From: Dermatemys mawii
Taxonomy: Eukaryota > Chordata > Testudines > Dermatemydidae
Direction: 5' to 3'
Length of the DNA stretch: 64,000 nucleotides
NCBI GenBank assembly: GCA_007922305.1
Contig: ML677341.1
Coordinates: 66,544,409 to 66,608,408 of the forward strand
The notes below the pieces were generated by a model. That model saw only the letters and a program-made list of their open reading frames with translations, made no database searches and had not been told where the DNA came from. Positions 11,073 through 23,352 of the stretch are shown one piece after another. Position numbers and translations under genes: made by a program. Positions within the stretch are counted from its first letter, which is position 1. Each line of letters begins with the position of its first letter.

Positions 11073-12087
11073 TTTTCAATTACTATACGTTTCTGCTTAA
11101 TAAGTCTTAGTAATACATGAATCTGAACACCCACTAACTCCTCTAGCATTTTTGCTCTTTTGAGCAAACTAATAACAATTCATGCCTCATAGCCAATGAC
11201 AATTTGTACAATCATTAAACATTGACCATTGACTCTTCTGTATCTGTAGTAAAGTTGACTGTGCAAGAAGAGAGAAATTAAATATATTTCAAGGGCCAAA
11301 TTCTATTCCACTAAACCCACTAAAGGCAATTGATTGTACACATGCAATTAACTGAGAGCAGATTTGGAACCAACTGGTTTTAGTCTCTGAAATCAACAGG
11401 GTTTAAATTTTACATGGATCTGATACAGTATGCTTCATATATTGCAGGTTTAAACGAACATCATACGGGGAGAATTAAAAGGTTTCATGAACATATTTAT
11501 CATAGCTGCCTTAAAATAATGGCATATATTGGATCTACCAAACTGTAAACAAGAAAATTCCATAAGCTTGGCACATAAGCTACCAAGTACCCTAGCTTCC
11601 ACTGACTGAAGCAAACCAAATAGCCTTCTGGTTCTGATCACAATTAACAGGAACTTAAAGAGATAAACAATTGACTAGATAAACTGGGCCAGCAGCTATG
11701 CAGATCCATATATGGAAGTTCAAGGACTTTTAAAACCATCATAAGATTTAAGAGGAGGCCAGTGCACCGTTTTTAGAATACCAGCAATGTGAGTGGCCTG
11801 CCATGCTCCAATAAATAGGCAAGTTGCTATTTTTTAATTAACTTCATCCTAGTCGTAATACCAGCACGGATTTCTAGAAGACAAGGAACAGCAGCAATCT
11901 AGACTTAAAAAAACCCCAAAGGTGTTTGTCAGTAATTCTTTAAACTTTGCTGAGCAATGGTCTCAGCCTGAAGATTATTTGTAGACATCAAAATTAGGTT
12001 CTAGCAGTAAACCAAACATGCATGTCCATTAATAAAACTGAAGACATGACAGTATCCAGATATTTTCTATTTGAGGCTTTACCGGTT
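11073..12087. other. no feature recognised
   Basis: AT-rich DNA. The phrase 'agggccaaattctattcc' at 11292 resembles the start of a palindromic repeat, but its second arm is not clear. Confidence 0.4.
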
Positions 12088-12190
12088 AGGTTCACTAACT
12101 CCAGGGCACCTGGCATTGGCCACTGTCAGCAGACAGGATACTGGGCTGGATGGATCTTTGGTCTGACCCAGTATGGCCATTCTTATGAGG
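12088..12190 (+). repeat. CR1 LINE 3' end
   Basis: 'cctggcattggccactgtca' then 'gacaggatactgggctggat' and 'ggtctgacccagtatggcca' 'ttcttatg' is the CR1 3' terminal region in sense orientation. The same sequence appears inverted at the starts of the CR1 copies at 22371 and 43529. It is 5'-truncated to about 100 bp. Confidence 0.9.
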
Positions 12191-15155
12191 CTCAAGTCGG
12201 TAATACTTTGACTAAAAGAATCAACAAGATGGGAACATTCACTCAGCCACCACTTGGAGCTAATAACTAGAGCTCCCATTGTGTTCAGATTCAGTTTATT
12301 AGAATGTTAGGGCAAACCAGGGCAGACATATGAGAAATCACAACACAATAAGGGATAGGAGGAAGAACAATCGAGTGTCATCTGCATACAAGTGAAAGGG
12401 CAGATTACATTTCCTTATGACTGATCATTTGGAAGAACATAGATACTCAAAAGAAGAAGCTTCAAAACAGATCCTAGAGGAACATGACAGGGACAGGAAG
12501 CAGATGCTGAACACGACTAACTTAATGAGATTATTACCGAGCAGAATGCAGTTGATTTTAGAGGAATTATTAGCTTTCAGAGATTCTCAGGACTTCTTCT
12601 TTTGAGATGTAGGAGATTTCTGTGTCATATTGCCTAAAGAATCCAGATGCTCTTCAATGTAATTTCACCCTGCATCCTCTGCTGACAATGCTCCCGTGAG
12701 CTTTTCCAGTTCCAAGGAGAACACCAGGAATTAATTCAAAAGTGGATCACAAAAGTCAAGGAACACTATATTTCTGCATTATTTTGGACTAATTAAGGCA
12801 AGTCTTCACCCAAACACACACACACAATTGTGAATGAACAGCTGAATCTGTGCATGCTAATGAAGGCAAAGTTAGTAAACTGTAGGAAATCAAACAGATA
12901 GGGTAAACTAATAGGAAATACGAGAATTAAGTCAAAATGAAAAGGCTGAAAAATATTATTAAAAATCCTTAATGAAATCAACAAATTCACCATATATCCC
13001 TGAGATTGTATTGATCCCAATATTTATGGAGTCAAAAGTTATCAGAGAGGCACCATCACCTCCTCCTGGCTTTGCCACCTAACTCCAGGAGAGGGTTCTT
13101 GGCTGAGAATACCAAGAGGAGACAGCTTCTCTCTCCTTGAAAAGCAGGGATTAGGCCACACCCCTCTCCTCACCATTTCCTGCTGGCTATTTTAGGCGGC
13201 TCCTGGCTCAGTTTGCTGGCTTTTGTGGGTACCTTGCTTTCCACATACATTGCACAGGGACGAAGGAGGCCCAACTCAGTGCTGTGGATAAAAGCTATTG
13301 CTGCAACACTCACCAGTGCAATGCCTAAGTCCCTTCGTGGGTGTAGCTCTAAGGGTGTGTGTCACTGGTAGTGTCATGGGACATCACAATTGTATTTGAT
13401 CCTGTTGGTTCTTTTAATACTTTTTGATTTCTCTCTCTGCTTATCTTAGGCCAGAGCTAGTTATAATACCAACTACGATATTTAAGAACTACCTAGAGGA
13501 TTCTGAATTTTAGATTATTTTGCAGAAACACTGTGATGTTTCTGCAAATATGTGGATAAAAACATTAATCTCAGAAAGATGACAGCCTGTTAGATTTTGC
13601 TGTGCCTAGAAAGATCACAGTACAAACAGTTCTGACCCTTTTCTATCTTCCAGATTTTAAATCTGTCACACACTCTTTTTATAGAGATAACTGCACCTAC
13701 AAGCCATTGACTTAGTCCAGGGCCAATCAGTCCTTCAGGGTAAGGTTCATAGAGAAAACAAAAGTCCCTTTATTATGAACACATCTGCTATTTTTCTGAG
13801 AGTTCTCTCTCACTGAAGGCTGTAAGAGTGGCACCAATGACTATAAAGTTTACACTTTTCTCAGCTGATCTCTCCAGTCTTCTTTCTACTCCATTACAAA
13901 TTCAGAAGACTGTGGTGGGGAAATACAATTAGGAAAAAAAAATTAATCAGGCTTCAGACAAACCCACAGTGCTAAGATTGCTAAATGAGGGATTTGCAAT
14001 GACCTTCTGTTGCAAATAGATTCCAGTATTCCATTAATATTAAATCTTGCTCTTTCTGCCGCCTTTGATTTTGTGGTGCTTGGTGTTCTCTTGAAGCACC
14101 AGGAGCATACTGTGGGCCTTTCAAGCATCATCCAATGCGTTACTTTCATTCCTGTTTACCTCAGTGGTGTTAGTTTGTCCCTATAAATAAGCACCAGTTG
14201 TATTTCTGTGAATAGAGTCCCCCAAACCACCATAGGACTATTGTCGTGCACATGTTTATGCAGAAGATACCAGATTAATTTATCTCTTCCTACAGATTTT
14301 TCCACGCTAATCTCAGTTCTGTCAGACTGTCTGAAAGAGTGAAGAAACTGGATGGAGGGCTCAGATGGCTGCATTTGAAAGTAATCTCAAGTAAGAGATG
14401 TTGCTAGTGTGGACTCTTCTTTTGTTGAAGGCTCAATGGTGGAAATTACTTGTCATCACAAATGGTTTATCTGGACACCACTGTACCATTTAAAAGCTGT
14501 AGCAGCATCAGGAATTTGGAATATTTTTGAACAGCAAGCAGTTTTCAAGGGAATTAAAAAAATATATATGAACAGAGAGCTAATCCAATTACTAAGCGCT
14601 CTACAGTAAATGCTAGTAATTTTTAATAGAAATTATAAGATACAAATGTATATTGGTATGTACCGAACAAATTGTCTCTGCTAGCGTGCTGTAATGCAAC
14701 GTGGTAGCACATACTGCTTTAAACTCATTCTTGGGCAAGAACCCATTGTAAACTAGTTGGTTCACCTTAACTGGGATCTCCTATGAGAACATGTTAATAA
14801 ATAGAGGTGGGGTGGGTTAATAGGGGAGTGCACCATGTCCATGTTCTAGGCTCATTTATCAGCTGTAACAAAAATGGAGTTTGTTGCACCAGGATAAGGA
14901 TAAAGATACAAGGTAGTTCTTATAAATTACATTTTACTTTGTTTCACATTTGGTTCCTCCCTCAATATTCCCCCTCCCTGGTTGTGTTTACAACGTACTT
15001 TGGAAAGCACCCCACATTTGAAATTTCTTTAAAGGGCATAAATTCCACAACCACTGCTGTAAGTATTTTTTAATGGAGTGGGGAAGGGGAAATAAAATTA
15101 AAGTCTACTTGTGAGCTGGGAGGCACTCTGTTAGAAGAAAGTTATTTTCAATATA
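12191..15155. other. no feature recognised; short (AC)n at 12814-12826
   Basis: About 3 kb without an identifiable gene or transposon. A short 'acacacacac' run occurs near 12814-12826. The region at 13030-13370 is more GC-rich ('ctcctcctggctttgccacc') and may be an unrecognised repeat. Confidence 0.4.
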
Positions 15156-15360
15156 GGCCTTGTTTATGTGAAAAGGGCAGTGCCAGTTTAACTAAATCAA
15201 TCTTAAACTGAACTAGTTAAAATCTTTGCAAACCCCTAATATGGATGCATTTAACCTGCTTTTGCTTAATTTGGTATTTTATTAATGCAAGCTAAACTGG
15301 GTTAAGTGCATCTAGAGAAGTGTTCGCAGTGGTTTAACTAGCTCTATTTAAAGTCAATTC
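15156..15360. mobile_element. MITE fragment related to the 5623 element
   Basis: Starts 'ataggccttgtttatgtg' and contains 'gccagtttaactaaatcaat' and 'gcagtggtttaactagctct'. The first half resembles the left end of the 'aggccttgtctac' family. A clear right terminus is absent, so it is probably truncated. Confidence 0.5.
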
Positions 15361-15691
15361 AGTAGATCATAACCTTTGCAAAGATACGTTACATGGCATA
15401 TCTAGCATAAAACATATTCCAGTTATGTCATATTTACACTCATAAGCATATTTCTATAAAGCATTATGGGGTGCAATGTCACATCATTAAATAGTCATTT
15501 TTTTCTAGACACTGCTGTCCCAAACTAGATTTGAACAAGTAACCAAGAGCTTCCCTATCCCCATATCAGCTCCTTGAATTGTACCATCCTACATCTTTCA
15601 TATTCTAGTATGGGCAAAATTTGTATTCCACCACATGTACCTATATCAGCATCTATATAGACATGGCTACTACACTAATCACGGTATCTAA

Positions 15692-15975
15692 GGGCATGTC
15701 TTCAGTAGCAACGTTAAAGCACTGGCCACTGCATCGCTTTAATGTGGCTTGTGTAGTCATGGCACAGCACTGGGATAGAGCTCTTCCAGGGCTATAAAAA
15801 AAACCCACCTCCACGAGGGGAGTAGTTACCAGCAGTGGAAGTATGGCTCTCAGCGTTGGTGCACTGTCTATACTGGCTCTTTACAGTGCTGAAACTTACT
15901 ACGCCCAGGGGGTGTTTTTCTCACACCCTGAGTGAGAAAGTTGTAGCGCTGTAAAGTGCCAATGTAGACAAACCC
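15692..15975. mobile_element. PIF/Harbinger-like MITE with TAA duplication
   Basis: The ends are 'gggcatgtcttca' and, inverted, 'gggtttgtctaca'. Both flanks are TAA (15689-15691 and 15976-15978), the 3-bp target typical of PIF/Harbinger. The interior is non-coding and contains 'aaagcactggccactgcatc' and 'cacaccctgagtgagaaagt'. The latter block recurs as 'cacaccctgagcgatgtaag' in the element at 34317-34618, linking the two. Confidence 0.8.
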
Positions 15976-16357
15976 TAAGTGTTAAATATCCTAGAACAAC
16001 AGCTGTGTTTTAAAGATGTAAACAGGATATTTGGAACTAAATACATATGTTATGGGAGTTACCCCGACACAAAATTACTAGAACATTTGTTAGGCAGTAG
16101 AACAACCTAGTATTCATGTAACACAGAGTTTGTGTGACAAGAAACCACCACTGTGCCTCCTTAATAACACTATGCTCTTATATACCAGACAAGAGTTCAG
16201 AGCTCCTACAGTTCGCAAGTAAACAAAACAACTGGATTTACTCAAGACATGCTGACTAAAAATCAGTCAAAGACACTGACAACGTATAGTAATATTGTAA
16301 CTACTGCTTTCAATATCTTTTGGTGTAAGTCCCAGAGCTAGGGGGTCAAGATTGCCA

Positions 16358-16480
16358 AAAGGGATGTCCAAAATTAGGTTCCTAAATTTATATTTAGATA
16401 CCTAAATAGGTGGCCTGATTTCCAACATGCTGAGCACTCAACAGCTCCCACTTACTTCAATGAAATACAGACTTCCCAAG
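16358..16480. repeat. short palindromic repeat, type D (taggttcctaaat)
   Basis: Contains 'aaaattaggttcctaaattt' and 'tagatacctaaataggtggc' followed by 'ctgatttccaacatgctgag' and 'actcaacagctcccacttac'. The corresponding inverse half is seen at 28045-28195, so this copy keeps roughly one arm. Confidence 0.5.
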
Positions 16481-19201
16481 TAGGGACTATTTTAAAAGAA
16501 ATCACAGACCACTGCAACCAAGTATGTCCCTATTTTCCCCTCTTTTACAAAGGAGAGTTAAAAAAAATTTGTCCTACCCCTAAGCTACTGGCCAAAATTC
16601 AGGGGGTTCTTAGTATCTCTGGACTGGTGACTGAGGTACGGTCTACAATTTCCAAAAAAGTTTTCCACACACCCCAGTGAGTTTGCATTGGAAGTGAACA
16701 AGTAGAGGTTCATATCTATAGTAACAGAATAAGTGTAAAGAGAGGAGGCAGGTAAAGATTCTACACAAACCTGCTGCAAAATTATAGACATGCTGTTACA
16801 TTAATAGTAGGGTGATTAGGACTTTAAGAATACAGATTAGAGAGCAAAGGGAAGAAAGGAAAGGACCTCTTGCAAGCTTAAACGAAAATAATCCTACCCT
16901 CCCTAAACATCTAAGGTGGGCCCCCACTCTGTGTCTCCAAGGTCCTGATTATGAAATTCCCACCCCACTTATGCTTTGGGAAAGTTTAGACCCTCTCTAG
17001 TCTCAGAAGAAGATTGTAGAAGAGTTTGGGAATATCAGGAGCACAGGAATGGGTATATCTAGTGGGACTCCCTCCTTTCTAGTGCTATGAAACTTACTAT
17101 ACGTTCATGCGTATGATTTCCCTTTACTATTTAGCTGCCAATATTAAGATAGGCACATTATATTTATTAGACAATCAACCTATCACATCTGTTCTACAGA
17201 AGCAGAACTCAATTTTCAGTGGGATGGCCCTGCAGTTCCATGACAGAGGTTAGCTGAGTATAGTTCTGCTTTTCTGGGAAGCAGTTAACTCTAAAAGGAT
17301 TTCCTCCCTTTGTGTACATGTTCTTGAGTTGTTGGGTGTTTACTTTTGCTTTCCTCTCCCTCCTCCTCCTTTTCTCTTTGTGGTACTTTGCCACTTCTAA
17401 GTCCTGATGACTCACTGCATTACAGAATCTCAGGGATGCCTTATCATCGGTGATTTGCAGCTACTGAAACCCTGGTTCAGACTTCAGGCACTGAGGACAG
17501 AGTATGCTCAGCACAGAACTTAGCTGTAGAACTTCACGTCAAAGGGGATCAGACTCAACCTTGGACAGGCTATATTCAGATCAGGCTCAAACCCCCCTAA
17601 AGCCTTCCTCCCCATAATACCTGCATTAACGTCCAACAGGGATGGCAAGAGTAGGAAGACAAGAGAAAGAATCCTTCCTGCAATCAAGGCAAGCTATAGA
17701 CAAAATCACAGGAGGATATACTGAATGTGAAATGGATTTATACGTACTGCACTTGGATACACCAATGACAGGTGCCTTAGACTACTTAGATTTAGGAAGG
17801 GGATCTGCAGCAATGATTCAAAGGCTGACCTTTTTCCCTTCCGCTATGCAGATATGGGATTCATTCTAGGAAGAGCACTGATTTGTCCACTATACCTACA
17901 AAGTGATGTTTGTAAGGAGGAGTGCAGAGGACACACACAATGACTGTGCCATGGTAACAGACCCAGAAGATTACACCATCACTCCTCCCGCACAGTCTCT
18001 GAAAGCAGACATGACATTGCACACAGTGAACCAGACCCTCAGCTGCAGTACATCCCTTTTACACCATGGAGCAGTGCAAAGAGAGCAACAGGGCTCACTC
18101 TAAATTTGGGGTGAGAGGGGATACTGTGTGGAGTGCCAAAGTGACTTTAAATCCCTCTCAGGCCCAGCACTGAGTACAGCTCAGATGAACTGTGGGATGG
18201 ACTAATATGAACATTTCTAGAACAGAATGTGTGTGAGAGCTCACTCTTGTGTATTGATAAAAGGCCTGACAAACACACACAAATATTCTGTTAGATGCCA
18301 TAAGAAATCTTGCTACCAGGAAGTTAAAAATACATTCTCCCTAACATATGCTTGCCCTCGCTCATCTTGTAAAACTCAGATAAACTGGAATGTATTTATA
18401 GAATACATGTCTATATGGCCTAGGATAATAATTATCTACAGTTTAAAGTCTCTTGTGAGTTTTTAAAATGTGTCAGAGAGATAAGTGGTGGGGAGAGGAG
18501 GAGGAAGGGGAAAGAGAAAAGCCCAGATACACAGTATATATTTCAAGAAATTAAGAGACACACAAACACACACACACACTGCTTTCCTGGGTCTGCTGCT
18601 CACTTCTATCTCAGTGCTTACTCAAGATCAGCGAGAAAGCAGTTCTTCCAATCCTCTTCCCCATTATCATCCCTAAACAACAAGGTAATTAACTGGGTTT
18701 ATAATTGCCAAGGTACATTGCCCTCCCATCCCTCTGTGCTTGGTCTTTCTGCACTGATAGCAGACACCTACTGTATTTCTGTTGTTCAGCAAGTCTTTTA
18801 ACCCCATACCTTCCAGACTCTGTGTAAAATTCAGACTTCCAATCCCATGTATTAGGCATTCATTTTACATATTTCTCAAAGTTGCAGGTCTGTAACATTC
18901 TTCCTTTGCAAGGTTCATTTATCAAAGACTGTAGAATAAATGTACATCTTATATTGTATTTGAAATAGTATGTGATTAAGTAAAGGCAATATCATAGCAC
19001 CTTTGCACAATGGTTGTAATGCAGTCTTCACTGTACTACCTTCCTGACATTTGAATGTTGAATGGTGAAACCATAACATTCTTGTAAGAGTTTTTTTATG
19101 GGGAGTTTCCTAGAATATTTTTTTAAAAAGAAGGAAGATGGAAAATGAAGATACATAAAAGAAGCAGCACTTCACACGCCAGGACTTCAGAGCTGTGATG
19201 G
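16481..19201. other. no feature recognised; (AC)n at 18556-18579
   Basis: About 2.7 kb without a recognised gene or transposon. The ORFs at 17642-17869 and 17903-18103 have no identifiable domain. A degenerate (AC)n tract ('cacacaaacacacacacaca') starts near 18557. Purine-rich DNA lies at 18487-18520. Confidence 0.4.
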
Positions 19202-19209
19202 CTTAAATT

Positions 19210-19623
19210 TAGGGTGATCATATTTCCCAATGGGAAAACAGGAGAGACTGCAGGGCAGGCCCAAGCCCCCTTTCTTATCCCTCTTCCCCTCACCCCTCCG
19301 GCCTGAGCCACTTGCCTGAGTCCCTCTCTCCCCAGGCTGATGCTGGCTAGCATCACTGCTCACTCAGGCCCTGCCCGCCTCCAGCTTGAGCCCTGCCACC
19401 CTTTCTGCACAGGGCTGGCATCACCGCTCACCCCCCTCATGTTCCTCTGCACCCCACTTTTTTGACCAAAAAAAGTGGACATTTGTCCCGTTTGCTCTTG
19501 CCAACTTGATCAGTTGGGAAGATCAAATGGGATGAATGCCCACTTTTGCCGAAATTCAGGACAGTCAGGACAGGGCTTAAAAAAAGGGACTGTCCCAGCC
19601 AGAATGAGACGTATGGTACCCTA
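19210..19623. mobile_element. hAT-type MITE, 414 bp, perfect 8-bp duplication
   Basis: The ends are 'tagggtgatcata' and, inverted, 'tagggtaccata'. The flanks 19202-19209 and 19624-19631 are both cttaaatt, a perfect 8-bp duplication. The interior is C-rich ('ccccctttcttatccctctt') with 'gggactgtccca' near the right end. It shares its termini with the 96-bp element at 9073-9168 and is a longer member of that group. Confidence 0.9.
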
Positions 19624-19631
19624 CTTAAATT

Positions 19632-19892
19632 TGTTAGAGCACCTATAAATTCTGTCATCTGCAACTACTTGGCTGAAAACCACCAAAACATTCTTCCCAC
19701 AAACTGTAGGAGGTTTACAGCAGAGAGTTCCTCACTCTCACTCTCTGGAGGGTGACAGAAGGAAGCCTCTCTCCTGGGAATCTTGCCAGCTCCTCAGCAG
19801 AACAGAGCATCAACGCAGAACTCCCTCTCTTGAAATTTACAAACATTTATCCCTTTTTAATCCCTAAGCCTAGAGACCAAGCAGTTAGACAT
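19632..19892. other. short spacer between MITE and LTR
   Basis: Nothing recognised apart from a short 'ctcactctcactctctgg' stretch near 19731. Confidence 0.4.
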
Positions 19893-20398
19893 GTTATTGT
19901 GATACTGCACCCCATATTTGCCATAGTAATATTATTATAATATGGTTATGGCATAATTATGATGCATTTTGTACAAGATAAGTCATGTGAGGTGTCATTG
20001 GAAAAGATATGATTTACTAAATATGATTATCCTATTTATATATGTATAATTTTTGTATCTGAAATTATAAATACTGCCTATGTATCTGTACTTCAAATGT
20101 AGTCACACTGGGGTAATACCCACTAGACAAGATGCTTTCAGATAGCTGGCTGGGAAGGGCCTATTCAGAGCAATGAGCCCTTAGGGAAATCAACAGGCAT
20201 TAGGAGAATCTATCTCCCACCTGGTGAGCCTTTCTGAGACTGCTACAGACAGCCTGTAAGTAATGGCTGCTATGACTCTATAAGAATGTGTGACCAGGCC
20301 ACATGATTCTGGATTCCATCTTGGGATGTCAGTATTTTTCCACAACCCAGTCTGGGAACTAAGTTTTGAAACAATGGGTTCCCGCCATATGCTAAAGC

Positions 20399-20405
20399 TA
20401 TATAA
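20399..20405 (+). promoter_or_regulatory. probable TATA box of the solo LTR
   Basis: The motif 'gctatataatgcagggag' is in the position expected for the U3/R promoter of the LTR. Inferred from element context only. Confidence 0.5.
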
Positions 20406-20629
20406 TGCAGGGAGTGACATCATCTGTGGCTCTTCACTCCCACACAAGACGACTCCTGGAAACACCTGAGGAACAAAGACTGAAAGTGCTGGACCCAGGC
20501 TAAAGGGATTTCTAGTCTGTGTATGAAACACCTGGGGATTCCAAGCTGCAAAGCAAGTGTAGCTTATGCCTTAAGAATCTGCAAGTCTGCCTGTACCATC
20601 TGTTAGGATGAGAATCTGCTATTCATCTC

Positions 20630-21227
20630 TAAGGCTGCAATTTAGTCATGGAGATCATGGAAGTCACGGAATCCGTGACTTCCAGAGACCTCCGTGACTT
20701 CAGCCAGCACCAGATGAGGGACCCTGGCAGCTCCCTGCCACCGGTGGCAAGGGAGACCCCCGCCCCTCCTGGTCACCCTAGAAGGGGGAAGGGAAATCTC
20801 TGCTGCTCCCTGCCGATTCCCACCACCGTGGGTGGCAGTGTGTACCTCAGAGCTCTCTGCCTCCACGGTTGACGGGGGATCCCTGGAGCTTCCAGTCTCC
20901 CTGGGTGACATGGAGATATGCACAGCTCTTCACCTCTGAGGGCAGCAGAGGGAACCCCCTGAGCTCCCAGCAGCTGCGGGAGGCAGGGGGGGGATCTCCA
21001 CAGCTCAGAGCCACAAGCAGAGCAGAACCTTAGAGCTCTGACTCCCAGGGGTGGTGGGGGACGCTGGAGCACCCAGCCTCCCTGCAGCTACCCAGGCTCC
21101 TCAATTTGTCATGGATATTTTTAGTAAAAGTCAGGGAGAAGTCACAGGCTTCTATGAATTTTTCATTATTTCCTGTGGCCTGTCCGTGACTTTTACTAAA
21201 AATACCTGTGACAAAATCTCAGCCTTG
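20630..21227. mobile_element. hAT-type MITE inside the LTR, 8-bp duplication
   Basis: The ends are 'taaggctg' and, inverted, 'caaggctg'. The flanks 20622-20629 (ttcatctc) and 21228-21235 (ttcatatc) match at 7 of 8 positions. The interior is GC-rich and is bounded by subterminal blocks such as 'cacggaatccgtgacttcca' on the left and 'gtccgtgacttttactaaaa' on the right. The same blocks occur in the element at 24439-24964. The ORFs here on both strands are by-products of GC richness. Confidence 0.85.
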
Positions 21228-21739
21228 TTCATATCCAATCTATGTTGTATATTAAGCTTAGGTTGCATTTTTGTTTATTTGCTAGGTAATCTGCTTTGCT
21301 CTGTTTGCTATCACTTATAATCACTTAAAATCAATTTTGTGTTGTTAATATATTTATTTTATATTTTAATCCAAACCAATGAGCCCTGACAGGAGTGCTT
21401 GGGCAAATCTCTGCTTGCTCACCACAAGTGTGCATTGCTCTTTTCACATTGAGACAGAGGCAGACCAAGTATTAAACCCATATACCGGACAGATTTGACC
21501 AGGACAGTACTACTCTGGGGTCCTAGGCTGGAAAGTTAGTGGCTAGAGAGCCTGTGCATAACTGCAGCTGGGTGCGTCCCTATCTGTGTGAATGCTGGTG
21601 AAAGTGCAGGCTAGAGGGCTGTGCAGCTTGTCACAGCAGCGCAGTGAGAGAGGGAGCTCAGGCTGGTGGATCAAACCAGAGGGCTCAGTGTTACCCCAGT
21701 TCCAGGTGGGGTTCACAGTTATAATAAACGTCCTCATAC

Positions 21740-22041
21740 TTAGAGTTTCCACAGATACAAATTTATATCTGCAGATGCAGATATCCACAAATATAAATCA
21801 GTATCCTGGGAACTGCAGCAGAAAAGGAGCAGAACATGGGGCCACTGCTCCCAGAAGCCAGCACCCCACGCCAGCAGCTCCTCCGATGTGGCTGTACCAT
21901 CCCCAGCCCTGCCCACTGGGGCGGGCACCAGGCTCACTGGCAGCTGTCCCCAGTCGCACTAGTGTGTGCAAGGGGCACACACGCCCCAGACAGGAGGCAC
22001 AGACAGCTATGTGGAAGGGACAAGGGCAGTACAGCCGTACT
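21740..22041. repeat. GC-rich repeat with 'tatccgc'-like palindromes, probable MITE
   Basis: The left part has mirrored pieces ('agtttccacagatac', 'tctgcagatgcagatatc', 'cacaaatataaatcagtatc', 'ctgggaactgcagcag'). The rest is GC-rich and non-coding, with 'gggcacacacgccccag'. The open frame of 175 codons over this segment has no recognisable domain. The boundaries are uncertain. Confidence 0.4.
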
Positions 22042-22145
22042 GGCTCCTGGGGCCTTGGTGCGCTAGGTGACGTACAAACTCAGAACAAAGAGACTGTCCC
22101 TGCTCTGAAGAACTTATAATACAAGTCTGAAGTGAGAGACATTAG
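22042..22145 (-). repeat. L2-like 3' tail
   Basis: 'ttggtgcgctaggtgacgta' and 'caaactcagaacaaagagac' 'tgtccctgctctgaag' 'aacttataatacaag' is the inverse of the tail seen at 25-125. It is 5'-truncated. Confidence 0.6.
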
Positions 22146-22370
22146 GTGGCTGCAACAAACAGAAGAGGGGAACGCAATGAAACATGTACCTCGAATCATT
22201 TCTGGGGCAAAATTGGAAGTGGAGTTCAGGTCCTTTTTAAAAATATCCTCTTTGCTCTAAATAGGAGAAGCTGGTGGCATTTTGAATTTCACAAAAATTC
22301 TAGAATTTTTCTCCCCAAATTAGGGATTTGTTAAAACCTGTGAATTTCATTAATATTGTTACATATGAAG

Positions 22371-23352
22371 TTAAGAACGGCCATACTGGATCAGACTAAA
22401 GGTCTATCTAGCACAGTATCCTGTCTTCTGACTGTGGCCAAGGCCAGGTGCTTCAGAGGGAATGAACAGAACAGGTAATCATCAAGTGATCCATCCCCTG
22501 TTGCCCATTCCTAGCTTCTGACAAACAGAGGTTAGGGGCATCATCCCTGCCTATCTTGGATCACAGCCATTGATGGACCTATCCTCTATACATTTATCTA
22601 ATTCTTTTTTGAACCCTCTTACACCGTCCTGGTCTTCACAACATCCTCTGGCAAAAAGTTCCATAGCTTGACTGTGCGTTGTGTGAAGAAATACTTTCTA
22701 ATGGTTTGTTTTAAACCTGCTGCCTATTAATTTCATTTGGTGACCACTAGTTCTTATGTTATGAGAAGGAGTAAATTACACTTAATTTACTTTCTCTATG
22801 TCAGTCATGATTTATAGACCTCTATCGTATCCCCCCTTAGCTGTCTCTTTTCCAAGCTGAAATGTGCCAGTCTTATTAATCACTCCTCATACAGAAGCTG
22901 TTCCATACCCCTAATCATTTTTGTTCCCCTTTTCTGAACCTTTTCCAATTCCAATACATCTTTTTTGAGATGGGGCGATCACATCTGCTCGCAGTATTCA
23001 AGATATGGGTGTATCATGGATATATAGAGAGGCTATATGCTATTTTCTGTCTTATTATCTCTCTCTTTCCTAATGATTCCCATTATTCTGTAAGCTTTTT
23101 TGAATTCCACTGCACACTGAATGGATATTTCAGAGAACTATTCATATTGACTCCAAGATCTTTTTCTTGAGTGGTAACTGCTAATTTAGACCCCATCATT
23201 TTATATGCATAGTTGTGATTATGTTTTCCAATGTGCATTACTTTGCATTTATCAACATGGAATATCTCCTGCCATTTTGTTGCCCAGTCGCCCAGTTTGT
23301 GAGGTCTCTTTGTAACTCTTCAGCTTTGGATTTAACTATCTTAAGTAATTAC
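22371..23352 (-). mobile_element. CR1 LINE, 5'-truncated, ~980 bp
   Basis: Starts with the inverse CR1 3' end ('aagaacggccatactggatc', 'agcacagtatcctgtcttct') and runs to 'aactatcttaagtaatt'. Read on the minus strand, the stretch around 22808-22858 still encodes EKRQLRGDTIEVYK, matching the C-terminal part of CR1 ORF2 (usual form EKRRLRGD.IEVYK), then meets a stop. It is the longest uninterrupted CR1 3' half here. It provides the unoccupied homologue of the site hit by the palindromic element at 43983-44284. Confidence 0.9.

Larger units (their letters stand above)
19898..21717 (+). mobile_element. solo LTR (LTR retrotransposon) split by a hAT MITE
   Basis: Begins TGTGATACTGCACC and ends GGGTTCACA, the TG...CA pattern of LTRs. 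It is flanked by perfect 5-bp duplications (gttat at 19893-19897 and at 21718-21722). A TATA-like box (tatataa, 20399-20405) lies about 500 bp in, after the usual upstream region. Removing the nested element at 20630-21227 and its duplicated 8 bp leaves about 1.2 kb. No internal gag or pol sequence follows, so this is a solo LTR left by recombination. Orientation is set by the TATA box. The family (ERV or Gypsy) cannot be told from the LTR alone. Confidence 0.8.

Noticed and set aside
17642..18103. Two consecutive plus-strand frames that might look like exons
   Set aside because: No domain, no codon bias I could support, and no convincing splice signals joining them.
21592..22119. Longest open frame in the window (175 codons, plus strand)
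   Set aside because: It crosses the LTR end, a GC-rich repeat and an L2-like tail, has no recognisable domain, and is overlapped by other open frames on both strands. GC richness explains it.
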